The translations under genes and the position numbers were made by a program. A DNA stretch of 64,000 bases from assembly GCA_002189035.1 (NCBI GenBank), contig NEEC01000010.1:3286001-3350000 (forward strand). The letters run 5' to 3'. Source of the DNA: Utricularia gibba (lineage: Eukaryota; Streptophyta; Magnoliopsida; Lamiales; Lentibulariaceae). This document shows positions 46,249 through 56,155 of this stretch, in pieces; position 1 is the stretch's first letter, and each line of letters opens with the position of its first letter. Below the pieces are notes generated by a model, which saw only the letters and a program-made list of their open reading frames with translations, was not told where the DNA came from and searched no databases.

Positions 46249-48230
46249 TCAGGTAATTTTCTTGGAACAACTTGGGAAATATTGCTGCTTCTCTGAAAGC
46301 CCTGTTAGCTGACTGCAAAACGCCTCTACATTTCCTCCTTTCTTGTGGGCTGCAAGGTCAACGTTTTCGAGGCTGATATTTCTGCATGGGACTGATTGAC
46401 TGCAGTTGAAATTTATGGCCATCTTCGAAGCACTCGTGCCTCTGATGTTTTTATACACTATGTTCTCTATTTGAACACCTGATTTCTGGTATATTTTCAC
46501 ATTGCGTTAGAAAATAGAACATAAACAGCCTCATGATGCTATGCTCTCTGTACATGGTGAAATTTTGATAAAGAGCTGTTAGTGATATTTACCTGCTGCT
46601 CGCATTTTTTGTTCTTATCACAGTAGTATTGGTTTATGATTATGGGATTGGAAACGTTGCTCATCTCAATATCTTCAAACTCTATGTTTCTTGCAGTCCC
46701 ACGCCCTCCCTAGGATCAAAATGAACTGTTAGGGGAACTGAGAGTAGGGGGTTGTTTCATCTTCTTTACAACTTTTTGCTGCTGAGGAGCATGATAGAAT
46801 TCCCTGTGAGAGTATGTGTTACCTGCCAGGTCTTTATGCGGACTCCATTTGTGGTTCCGGTCATCTTCACTCCCTTCACAAGTATCCCTGAAACATAATT
46901 TTCTGACCCGTTTTCCCCCAAGCTCCCTATGCTGCAGATCAAGTTTATCTCAAGCATGTAATTCATATGTATGTACATATTTTCATCTATATTATGCGCA
47001 TACGTGTGTTTGGTTTTTATACCTGATTCCATGTCCTGGTCCACAGACCACATTCGTAACATGTACATTTCTGGATCCGTTCACCATGGAAATGCAATCA
47101 TCACCTGTTACTCTCTTCTGAGTTAGACAGACCCAATTTTCAAAAGGCTTGACAGAATGCTTTCACTTATTCATTACCCGTTCCAATTACAGAATCTGTA
47201 ATGTAAATGTTTGTTGTCCCCGTAACATGAATGCCATCCGTGTTGGGGCTGTGCTCAGGCGCCAAAATTGAAAGCCCTGAAGCCTTGACATTGCTGCAGT
47301 CTTGGAAATTCATATGCATTTGCTGTGCATTCTTCACCTTCACATCACTCACCTTTAAATTTGTGCAGTTTTTGAATGTCAGGGCCTGGTGATACACGAG
47401 CATATCAAAATCACGAACTGTAATAATGCCTGTGGCATTTCTGGTTAACAAAACGATGCTTACCGTGGGAGCATTTTGACTCTGGCATGGCTTCATAATC
47501 AAGAGGGGAAATGCAGGTTAGGATGGCGCAAATGTAAAGTATATAGATGTATGCATGTACTTACCTTGGTTTTCTTGATTTTACAGGAGTGCTTCCACCA
47601 GACTTCGCCATTACCATCGATGATTCCTCCTCCAAGAATCTCAAGATTTTCAACATCTTCAAATTTGATCCAGAGTTTTCTAGGCAAGTCATACATTTGA
47701 GAGAAAGACTTGATCGTTCCTTGTACCTGAGAATCAGGACCGGGGTATTCATAAAAATTCAGTGAATTCGCTACCACTACTCAGGTGCAGTATTTCTTTT
47801 ATGTCTTGTTCCTCACCTCCAGGGAAACAGAAAAACGGCAGGGGCCAGTGAAGTTTATGTGCTTGACGAAGTAAGTTTTGCCCTTTGGCACCAAAACTCT
47901 CGACGATCCGAAAGACTTGCAAGCACTGTCCCATGCTCTCTTGAATGCCTACACCAGATGTTCAACCACAGCTTATCAAGAAAGCACTTGCTATGCTCAA
48001 AGACAGTCCAAAAGCTCAGCATATGTAAATAAACAAGCTTCTCTGTTGCACCATACCAGGTAATTATCTGTCTTCCCATCTGCCTTTGCACCGAAATCTT
48101 CCACATTGAGAACTCGCTGCTTGTAAGTAGGCGTGGATGTGGAATGGCTATTGCTCCTTCTGCCATGGCAACATGAGGAGGAACACAGCACAACGATGGC
48201 AAGTTTGATGAGGAGATGTTTGCACGCCAT
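46249..48230 (-). CDS. Polygalacturonase (GH28), secreted
   Basis: Nine exons (minus): 48057-48230, 47817-47948, 47565-47726, 47464-47490, 47178-47385, 47023-47104, 46823-46931, 46593-46709 and 46249-46485, 415 aa. Signal peptide: [20 protein letters not shown]. The four GH28 signature blocks are all present: [10 protein letters not shown] (exon 5), GDDCIS (exon 6), CGPGHGISIGSLG (exons 6-7) and RIKTWQGG (exon 7), holding the catalytic aspartates and the histidine. The enzyme cuts alpha-1,4 bonds in homogalacturonan of the cell wall, in growth, abscission or pollen. [16 protein letters not shown] marks the start of the beta helix. Exon 4 is only 27 nt (PCQSQNAPT). A TATA box lies at 48325-48333. 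No lesion. Confidence 0.93.
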
Positions 48231-49160
48231 GTAAGCAGTCCTCTCTGTTTATCTGCTCAGACACAAGGATGAAATTGCTGTTCTGAATCTCCTGCTAGAT
48301 AAATGCCGAATCCATAGAGTCCTGTATATATATCCAAGGTGTCTGAATCCGAGGAATGGTTGAATTTCGGGTATATTTCAACTCCAGGTCAAATGCGAGA
48401 AGAAGCTTGGGTTGCATTGCAGTAGGATGGTGCTTGTTTACCAGTACACATTACATGCATGGATTTTCTACGCACGTGTGCCTAATCTTTTTTTTTTTTT
48501 TTTTGAGACTGTCATTGGAGTTAATATTTTTTCAATAAATAGAAAAAAAATCGACATTATTACTAATTTTACATGTTATTTCACTGTAAAATTGTGCACA
48601 TATTTATATGTCGTAACGTTCTCATATTTTAATTTATTATTAATTCCCATTTAATAATTTGACAATGATTTTATAATGTTCAGTATCAAACTCTGAAAAT
48701 TAGTCTAATTTGAAAAGTCTAAGCCCTGGTCCGTTGAAAACAGTTGGAGATCCACAAGATCCGTTAACGATGAAAGCCTACGGCCTGCTCAGTTGAAATC
48801 GGTTGCATATCCACAAAGATGAATAACACATAAGAAATGGAGGAGACAAGTCTCCCCTGTCCTCTGAGCCAAATTCTTTTCAATACCAAAGCACAGACTG
48901 TTGCTTATGTGACTCTGTTTAATACATCTATCATATATGCACGCACATACAACAATAAGGCAAGAATAAATGGCGAGCAAGACGACATGATTTTCGAGGA
49001 ACTCTGAGAAACTGAACCTCAAACTTGTATGTGGACGATAGACAAGCAAACTGGGGCCCCTAACACAAATATAGAAACATGGAGTACCCCAACTGTACCT
49101 TGTGTCCCAGCCACAATGATCTGAATGATGCTGCGTTGCTAGAGAATGGGAAGCACACAT
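48231..49160. other. Polygalacturonase promoter and AT-rich spacer
   Basis: 930 bp. Contains the TATA box, a T17 run at 48488-48504 and an AT-rich zone (48530-48720). No gene seen. Confidence 0.5.
48325..48333 (-). promoter_or_regulatory. TATA box of the polygalacturonase gene
   Basis: TATATATAT, 95 bp upstream of the minus-strand ATG at 48230, a usual distance for a TATA-driven gene with a leader of about 60 nt. Confidence 0.5.
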
Positions 49161-49796
49161 CTACACCTTCATGAAGTCATTCAAGGAGAAAGGTTGATGA
49201 CCATCCTTGCAAAGCTCTTGGCTAGCAACAGTTGTCTGCCGTATTAGCTGTTCCATAGCCGAATAGCAGGGGTGTTTGTTGTGTTCAAGGATCGCACGGT
49301 TTAAATTCTTTGCAACTTCCTCCCTAAGTTCTGGGCTAAGCAAGTGAAATATTGGGGACTTCTCAGGTTCCTCATATGCAAGGAGAGCCATCAAGTCTTC
49401 AAGCTTCTTGACATATTTCTCCTCTTTCCCAAAAGGAAAGAATTTTGATTGCGCAAATCCCAAAGCCTCGTTGATTTTTTTTGAGCGCACAAGTTCGATA
49501 AACTGAAGACTCAGGATATCGAAGTGCAGATCTTTATTTCCCTCCAACAATCCAGGGACATACTCATCGGTTAATTCAATGGCCTTCGATGCATTTCCTT
49601 CCATCACAAAACTCAATATTCCTTTCCTTTTCGTCATGTCCTCCATATTCTCAACAGAATTATTCGCCCCAATACAAGCAACAAACGACTCAAGGGTGTC
49701 TACGAAGCAATTATACATGAGATACGACTGAACAATCTTGTGGATATCACTCTCATTCACTACAACCTTGTCATAATCTCTGTGATCGCTATCCAT
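49161..49796 (-). CDS. LisH/CTLH/CRA-domain protein (GID8-like)
   Basis: An intronless 211-aa reading frame. MDSDHRDYDKVVVNESDIHK leads into a LisH motif (IVQSYLMYNCFVDTLESF, about residues 20-37), then CTLH (KGILSFVMEGNASKAIELTD to LEGNKDLHFDILSLQFIELV) and CRA (INEALGFAQSKFFPFGKEE, LEDLMALLAYEEPEKSPIFH). It is close to the plant LisH-RanBPM-type protein At1g06060 and to GID8/TWA1 of the CTLH ubiquitin ligase complex. The molecular role of the plant protein is not settled. The ATG at 49796 is chosen over the upstream frame because a TTTCAG-type acceptor stands just before it, implying an intron in the 5' UTR. Confidence 0.86.
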   Translation of the reverse strand: MDSDHRDYDKVVVNESDIHKIVQSYLMYNCFVDTLESFVACIGANNSVENMEDMTKRKGILSFVMEGNASKAIELTDEYVPGLLEGNKDLHFDILSLQFIELVRSKKINEALGFAQSKFFPFGKEEKYVKKLEDLMALLAYEEPEKSPIFHLLSPELREEVAKNLNRAILEHNKHPCYSAMEQLIRQTTVASQELCKDGHQPFSLNDFMKV

Positions 49797-50643
49797 TTCC
49801 CCAACTTCTCTGTGCCAATATCCTTCCCCTGAAAGAAAATAAAAGACCAGCTTTCTCACCGGGAAAAACTAATAATGGGTACCGCTCCCTCCTCTCGGTA
49901 TTTCAGATTTGAGAAGGCGTTCCTAACCTCTCTACCCTCTGCCAAAAAACCCACTATCACATTAAAAATCCAAGAAAGATGTCATTACTTCAATCGAAAG
50001 ACTAATCTTTTATCAAATAAAAACCAAATCTTGCCACAATCCACCCCCATTGATCCAAAAGAAACGGATGAAAAAAAGGATCCCTCAGAAATGCCTGTTA
50101 TCTTCTTGACAAGCTACCGGGTGGCGACGATCGGCATTATGGATAGGACCCTCGACCTCCAGAAAGAGGGAGGTCCCACCGCCAAAGCCGCCGCACCCGC
50201 TGCGCATCAGATTACTAAACTTGTCATCCTAGGGATTATTCTCACCGGACCCAACTCCCCTCCCAGACAAAAAACAAAGAAACACACAACAAACCTTTCG
50301 TTTTTTTCCGAGCGACGGAGAGTTCGATGCTCCTCCGCCTCCAGCCCTAGAAATAGAATCCCACCTCCACGACTGCCCTCGGCTGAGATCCCTTTTTTCC
50401 CCCCGAAGAAACCCCCTACTCCTTCCTTCCTATTTAATCATTTTTTTCCCAATATTCAAAAGAATATTTAATATTCATTTTCTTTTTAATTTGTCGGAAA
50501 TAACTTCATCCACTGCTCTTGCTGGTTCTGTGCTAAATTTGCATATTCGGATCCCATTGTAAACTCATTCAAAACCAAAAAAGTAGGTGAATTTTTGTGA
50601 AAACACAGTACACCAGACTCCAGCTTGAGCCCCTGAAAATGCA
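49797..50643. other. Leader/promoter of the LisH gene and 3' flank of ASL
   Basis: About 850 bp. A 198-codon frame on the plus strand (49875-50471) lies here, Pro/Ser/Lys-rich and without family resemblance; it is treated as chance. Ends AT-rich. Confidence 0.45.
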
Positions 50644-53175
50644 TCACACTCTCTCCATGGACACTGCTTCGGTTCCACATTCCCCTTGGGCACACCCCAT
50701 TTGAAATCTGCGGAAACCGTCAAGAATTGCTACTGCAGCATCATCATCATCCTGCAGTTGAGAAGAGTCACAAATGATCCATTTGTCGACAATGAACTGG
50801 TGTGGATATTGTTGATGCATACCCTTCTGGCTTAACTCCAGTTCTGCAACCCAGTAATGGAGCTGTTTGGATACACATTCAGAACCTGTAGAGCCATAAG
50901 AGGAAAAGTTCCTGATGGAATTTTCCACCCCAAGGAAGTTTGACACATCCTCTTCGAATGCAGGACTTATGGTTCTGAGATCCTCCAGCTTCAGGTGTTG
51001 AAGAAGACAGTTTCTTGATACACACAGAGCAACACACCTTCCAACTATGTCATGGGAAGTTCTGAAAGGTATTCCCTGCAGATTTATTAAAAGAAAAAAT
51101 AAAACAAAAGCCCCACTTCAGAAAACCATCTAGTTCCTGTAAGAACTAAATTTATCAAGCACATCCTCAATGTGTATCATTTAGAAATTTAAAAATTTTC
51201 CATATACCGATTGATTCTCGCTTCTTCATGGATTTGAAATCCATGATGGAAAAAATAATATAAGGACCCTAAACAAGATTAAGTTCTACAAAGATAAAAC
51301 AAAGTGCATATGAACATGCTGTGACCTTCATGGGCAAGTATGGAAGCGACTCACCTTTTTGACAAGGTAGTCGGCAAGGGTTGTGGCATCTAAATGGCCA
51401 GCAGGAAGAGCTTTCATGATTCTCTCCTTATTAAAGGTGATATTATCTGCGAATTCTGCAGACACCTCTAGCATTGCTAAGATTGTTTTAACACTGTCGA
51501 ATAGTGGTTGTTTATCTTCCTGATCCAAAGCAAATCAGATTCACAAGCAATCAGCTGTAATATGAAGATGAATAATTTCATTTTCAGAGGAAGGAGGTTG
51601 CAACCTGCAAATCTCTATTGTATGCTTGAGGAAGACCTTTGCACAGTACAAGTACTGAAACCAGATCTCCAACTACCCGGGCTGATTTTCCACGTACAAG
51701 TTCCATTGGATCAGGATTCTTTTTCTGAGGCATTATACTGCTTCCGGTAGACACAGAATCGCTGGGAGTGATAAAGCCAAATTCTTCTGATGCCCATAAA
51801 ACCCACTCTTCACCCAGTCGAGAGAGATGGTTGGCTATGATAGCATCTGCCGAGAGAAGTTCCAGTACAAAATCTCGATCCGAAACCGCATCAATGCTGT
51901 TTCACAAAAAAATCAACAAGTTTCTACCTCTGCTATAAAATAAGTACTATTACACCTGTACAATTCATGTTTCACTAATCCATCCAAAAGAATGCAAGAG
52001 CTCTCTTTTAAGAAATGAATGAACCATGGTTGATGATTTGTACCTATTTCTGAGGGGTGCAGTGAATCCCAATTCATTAGAAGTCATAAACCTATCAATA
52101 GGGAGGCCAGTGCCAGCCAAAGCACAGGCACCCAAGGGACTGAAATTCAATCTTGCTCGGCAGTCTAGCAAACGGCCGGTGTCACGTTGAAGCTGCAGCA
52201 TATCAGCATATAGTGCATCAATGATATGAAAATTCACATGAAAAATGTCTAAGAGAAGAATTGGATGCTAACATGGCACACTGAAAAAGAAGAATTTACC
52301 TGCTCAACATAAGCTAAGAGAAGATGTGGCAAAAGAACAGGTTGGGCCCTCTGAAGATGAGTATACCCTGGAACAATCAGGTCCTCATACTTCAACGCCA
52401 ACTTCACCAAAGCAACCTGGGAATTTCGAAGTTTAAGAAAGCCCACAACTGATCTCGTAGGAAATGAGTTGCATAAGCACATTAAACATGGTAAATTACG
52501 GATCTTGGTGGCTAGTCTACTGATACCACAAAGTTGAATAGAGCAAAAAGGAACCTGAAGATGCCTGATACGAGAAATGATTGAGTCGATTGCATCTCTA
52601 GACCACAATCTCAAATCTGTGCAGACTTGATCATTTCTGCTACGGGCAGTGTGAAGCTTCTTTGCCGGCTCGCCAACCAAATCTGTAAGGGCTGCTTCAA
52701 TGTTCATATGGACGTCCTCCCTATTAGCCCTCCAAATGAACTCGCCTCTCTCTATCTGCTTCTGAATCTCATCCAAACCCTTGAGTATCGTATCCCGATC
52801 ATCATCACTAATCAATCCCTGTAACCCATCTTCAGATTGCAATCGCAAAAAGACCAAAACTTCAACAAAAAGAAAACTCAAATGCACCTGATTAGCGAGC
52901 ATTGAGGCGTGGGCGCGGCTGCCCATAATGTCATGCTTATACAGGGCTTTGTCAAAAGATATTGACTCAGTGAAGCTCTCAACAGCGTCGGTGACGCTCT
53001 CTTCAAATCGGCCCCCCCAAAGCTTCGCCTCCTTGGAGCTCATCTTCACGGATACGATGTGGCTTCGACGACCTTGCGATGGCAAGGCGGCGACGGCGGC
53101 GGGGATTCGGACAACCCCGGAAGAAAAAGGGTTGGTGGGCGGAGTTGGCGCTAGCCGCTGGAGCATCGAGTCCAT
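50644..53175 (-). CDS. ASL: Argininosuccinate lyase, plastid
   Basis: Seven exons (minus): 52888-53175, 52555-52818, 52300-52416, 52044-52192, 51605-51896, 51355-51519 and 50644-51075. The start [10 protein letters not shown] begins a Ser/Ala/Arg-rich plastid transit region of about 45 residues, then [71 protein letters not shown] and the lyase signature [16 protein letters not shown] near residue 325. It catalyses the last step of arginine synthesis (argininosuccinate to arginine plus fumarate). As read, the protein is 568 aa with about 40 unusual extra residues. A missing G in the minus-strand GG at 50838-50839 would instead give WVAELGVK and a stop at 50768 (about 527 aa), closer to the family's length of about 520. 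Confidence 0.92.
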
Positions 53176-53334
53176 AGAAACTCGCAGCAAATTGTTGACA
53201 ATTGACTGGGTTTAGTCCAAACCCCAAGCCCGTCTATACACATGCCCACCTGCCAAATCAGTATATATGGTTTCCAACGCTCGATGTAAAGTTCAGAATT
53301 CTTCTCCTTTGGCAGCTGTGTGAAATTTTGCATT

Positions 53335-53955
53335 TTAAAAGACAGACGGAAACAAATAAAAATCGAATCTTTCACATGGACTACTGCGAATCATCAGCTT
53401 TTGAGTAAGCAACAACGTAGAGTGACTGTTACAGATGGCATAGCCACGCGCCATCCTAAAAGCTCCGGTGCCGCCGACCACCGCCACCTCCCTATCTTTC
53501 CCGTCGATTGGATTTCTCCCCAACAAACACAATGTGCTTCCGTTGTACTCGCCGCTCGTGAACCACAAATTCATGTTCATTGTAACCGCACATTCTTCCA
53601 TCCCCGCTGAGCTAATCATTCCCTGGGCTCTCCCCAGTTTCTCCGATTCCTTCTCTGACCCCGCCGTGATCACGTTATCTAGAACCCGGACTTGGCCAAA
53701 AGTCGTCGGCGAATCTTCAGTGATGGTAGCGCGCGCTACTTCCCACACGGTGGCGTTGATTCCTCCGAGCGCGTCGTGGATGTAAAAGTGGAGCTTCACT
53801 ATTTTCTTCCTGGATTGCAGAAATTCCGCGAATTTTACGACATCCGTTTTGGGGATTATGAAGTCATTCCCAAGCTCATCTGGGTTCTTCTTGAAGATGG
53901 TTTTGCTGCGATAGGCTTTGATTGCTTTTCTGAATGAATCTCCAAACTTCCACAT
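53335..53955 (-). CDS. Dirigent-family protein without signal peptide
   Basis: A 206-aa intronless frame. Residues 1-50 (MWKFGDSFRKAIKAYRSKTI, then DFIIPKTDVVKFAEFLQSRK) contain no signal peptide, in contrast to classical dirigents. The dirigent beta-barrel follows: KLHFYIHDALGGINATVWEV, TFGQVRVLDNVITAGSEKES, LGRAQGMISSAGME, NLWFTSGEYNGSTLCLLGRN and EVAVVGGTGAFRMARGYA. A few dirigent-like proteins (I recall the At3g58090 type) share the MWK...IPxxDxxKF start. After ARGYA the usual last strand is replaced by an unrelated-looking Ser/Leu-rich tail, so the C-terminus may be truncated or frameshifted. Substrate unknown. Its 3' end is 160 bp from the ASL start, same strand. Confidence 0.78.
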   Translation of the reverse strand: MWKFGDSFRKAIKAYRSKTIFKKNPDELGNDFIIPKTDVVKFAEFLQSRKKIVKLHFYIHDALGGINATVWEVARATITEDSPTTFGQVRVLDNVITAGSEKESEKLGRAQGMISSAGMEECAVTMNMNLWFTSGEYNGSTLCLLGRNPIDGKDREVAVVGGTGAFRMARGYAICNSHSTLLLTQKLMIRSSPCERFDFYLFPSVF

Positions 53956-54200
53956 GGTTCGATTTTCTGAGAATGGTCCTCTGGTTTCCGCAGGAAACCT
54001 TTAACTGTAAAGTTTTAGCGTGCGTGTATAATGACGAAGTAGTAGGTAGTGTGTATGCTGGTTAGGTGAAGCTTCTTTAATCTGCTTCACTCTCTGACTT
54101 TTGGTCTAGAACATAGCTCAGAGAAATTGTATGCCTTGTTATTACAGTGTAAAAAACTCATGGTACAAGAAAAAAAAAATCAAAAGAATTGGATATCGTT

Positions 54201-55689
54201 TCAACCAGACAATGTGCAAGGTTTAAGGAACCACAGAACATCCACAGATCCTGTTTCCTTTTCTGCAGCAGTCTGAACTCCTCCTCCCTGAGGATCATTT
54301 TTAGACATTTTATTAATATGTTAGAGGTGCCATATGGTCTAATTCTAAAGCATACCTGAGTTCTTGATCCAAAAGGTTTAGGACTAGGAGTCATGGCCTT
54401 TCCTTTTGTTGCTGAGAAACACTGAGGAGTCGGAGGATACATCCGAATCTGTGGTGAGCTTGACAAGTCTTTGTTCTTTGACGTAAGTATAGGTGTTGGA
54501 ATGTTCTCTATATCAGCATCGATTCTTCTGCGAGGAAGCATTGGCTGTACATCAGTGTCATCTGAACCCAAGGTCGAATAACAGGGAAAAGGGTGAACAT
54601 TACTTTTTTCTTCTTGGCTGATTATTGGAACCAGTGATCTCAAGGCCTCTGCTTTTTTCCTTTTGCAACTCTTGCAATGGCTGCTTCACTTCCTTTTCTT
54701 TCTCCTTCAAATCTCTAGGAGTCTCATGCGTACTATGTTGCTTACCAGCTGACTCAACATTCTCCCTGCTTCTTGCTCCGGTTGCCAGCCTTTTCAACTC
54801 AGTGCAAAAATCTGCAACCTTGTTCAGAAAATCGCCACCAGAGAACAAATTCTTAGCAGACATGGTGCTTCTTAGCTTAGTTTTTTTCGATTCACTTCCC
54901 GGCGTATTGATATCACCAAATTGCTTCCCTGTGAATGATGTAACTGACTCTTTCACAGGCTTGGGACTGTGACAAGGATGGTGAGACAAGTTAGGATCTC
55001 GATTCTCATCTTCGTCGACATCTGTATGATATTTTTGGCCTTTGATTGAAAGCAGAGGTTGCCTAAGTGTCCTCTTTTTCAGTTTAGGATCCCTGTACAG
55101 AGAGGTGCTGTTAATGGGGTTGCCCAAACGAGGAATCATAAAATGTGGTTCAATACCTAATGTTTGCATCACCAAAGGGAGAGATTTCTGATACACTGGC
55201 CAGTTTCTTATGCTGCAATGTAATGAAAAACAGGAGTTGAGTGTTACTACAAGTCCAAGAAGGCGTTTCAGATAAAAAACAACACAGTAATTGGAAACTC
55301 AGCGAGACCAGAAGTCTAGATTGAAAGAAAACCATTTTTACAAGAATTGGAAAACAAACAGGGTAACCTTAAGATTGGGCAGTTGTGTCACTTCCATCTT
55401 CTTCTTGAAATCCTCAGCTGTCTTGGGGTGATCACAGCCTAAAAAAATTGAAAGCTCAGCTGATCATCAAGAAACAGCACCCATTTTCCACATCTTCTCA
55501 TACCCAGTTCTTAAAAAAAAAGAATGTTCGTTCGTTTCACTTACCCGGTTTACAAAACCAAGCCACATCGTCAACTGGGTCGTCCCCGGAAGCGAAATCT
55601 ACCCATTTCGGGGCTCTGATGTTTTCGTACAGTTCATCCCTCACAAATCTTGAATCGACGCTTTTCCAATCGATCACCGCCACGTCCAT
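54201..55689 (-). CDS. Uncharacterised conserved plant protein (WFLKPC C-terminus)
   Basis: Five exons (minus): 55545-55689, 55368-55438, 55157-55212, 54356-55092 and 54201-54287, 364 aa after one frame correction. The N-terminus has AVIDWKSVDSRFVRDELYEN, APKWVDF and DPVDDVAWFCKPGCDHPKTA; the C-terminus has SVDVLWFLKPCTLSG. The middle is basic, Ser/Pro/Lys-rich and likely disordered, with KLRSTMSAKNLFSGGDFLNK and TPSPKPFGSRT. I recall an uncharacterised plant family with this layout (At4g18490-type name) but no function. The conserved Trp/Cys ends separated by a variable middle suggest a scaffold or adaptor (inference). In exon 4 the run 54653-54658 has one base too many for the frame to continue; removing one gives an open frame to the natural splice donor. 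Confidence 0.68.
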
Positions 55690-56155
55690 CCGGAAATCGA
55701 ATCTCTCCCAATCAAATGAAAACACAGAAGAAGAATAAGATTTCAAGATACCCACAGCAGTAGAAAATATAAACAAGATCACGAGTTGAGGAACTTGTGC
55801 GATAGCTGAGACGACAGATGACCGTTGGTGAGAGAGAATATGCGGGTTTTATTTCCATAAATTCTTTCGACCGTTGCGGTGGGAAGATCAGAAATGGCAT
55901 TTAGTGTTTTTGTGGGGTAAATATGAAATTTTCGTATTTAAGCTACCGTACTGGGCCTATAAATCCATGGCTCAATGGTGGCCCATATTGTTTGGCGAGG
56001 GGAGGGCCTTTATAAACACATCTTCTCATTTTGTTAGGGCGGCCCAAATCCTATTTCTCTTGTCAAAAACAAAAATAGAACCTCTCTTTCTGAAGTTCAG
56101 ACTCGGAAACTCAAGGGCACAGAATCGAGGAGGTAGAAGGAACTTGCCGTCGAAG
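55690..56155. promoter_or_regulatory. Divergent promoter with site II motifs
   Basis: 466 bp between two outward start codons. It carries TGGGCC at 55952-55957 and GGCCCA at 55980-55985 and 56041-56046, all nearer SYF1. A shared bidirectional promoter is inferred. Confidence 0.55.

Noticed and set aside
49875-50471. 198-codon plus-strand open frame next to the LisH gene
   Set aside because: Pro/Ser/Lys-rich without recognisable family or conserved block, overlapping the probable promoter and 5' UTR of the minus-strand gene. A short part around KLVILGIILTG is mildly hydrophobic, not enough to call a gene.
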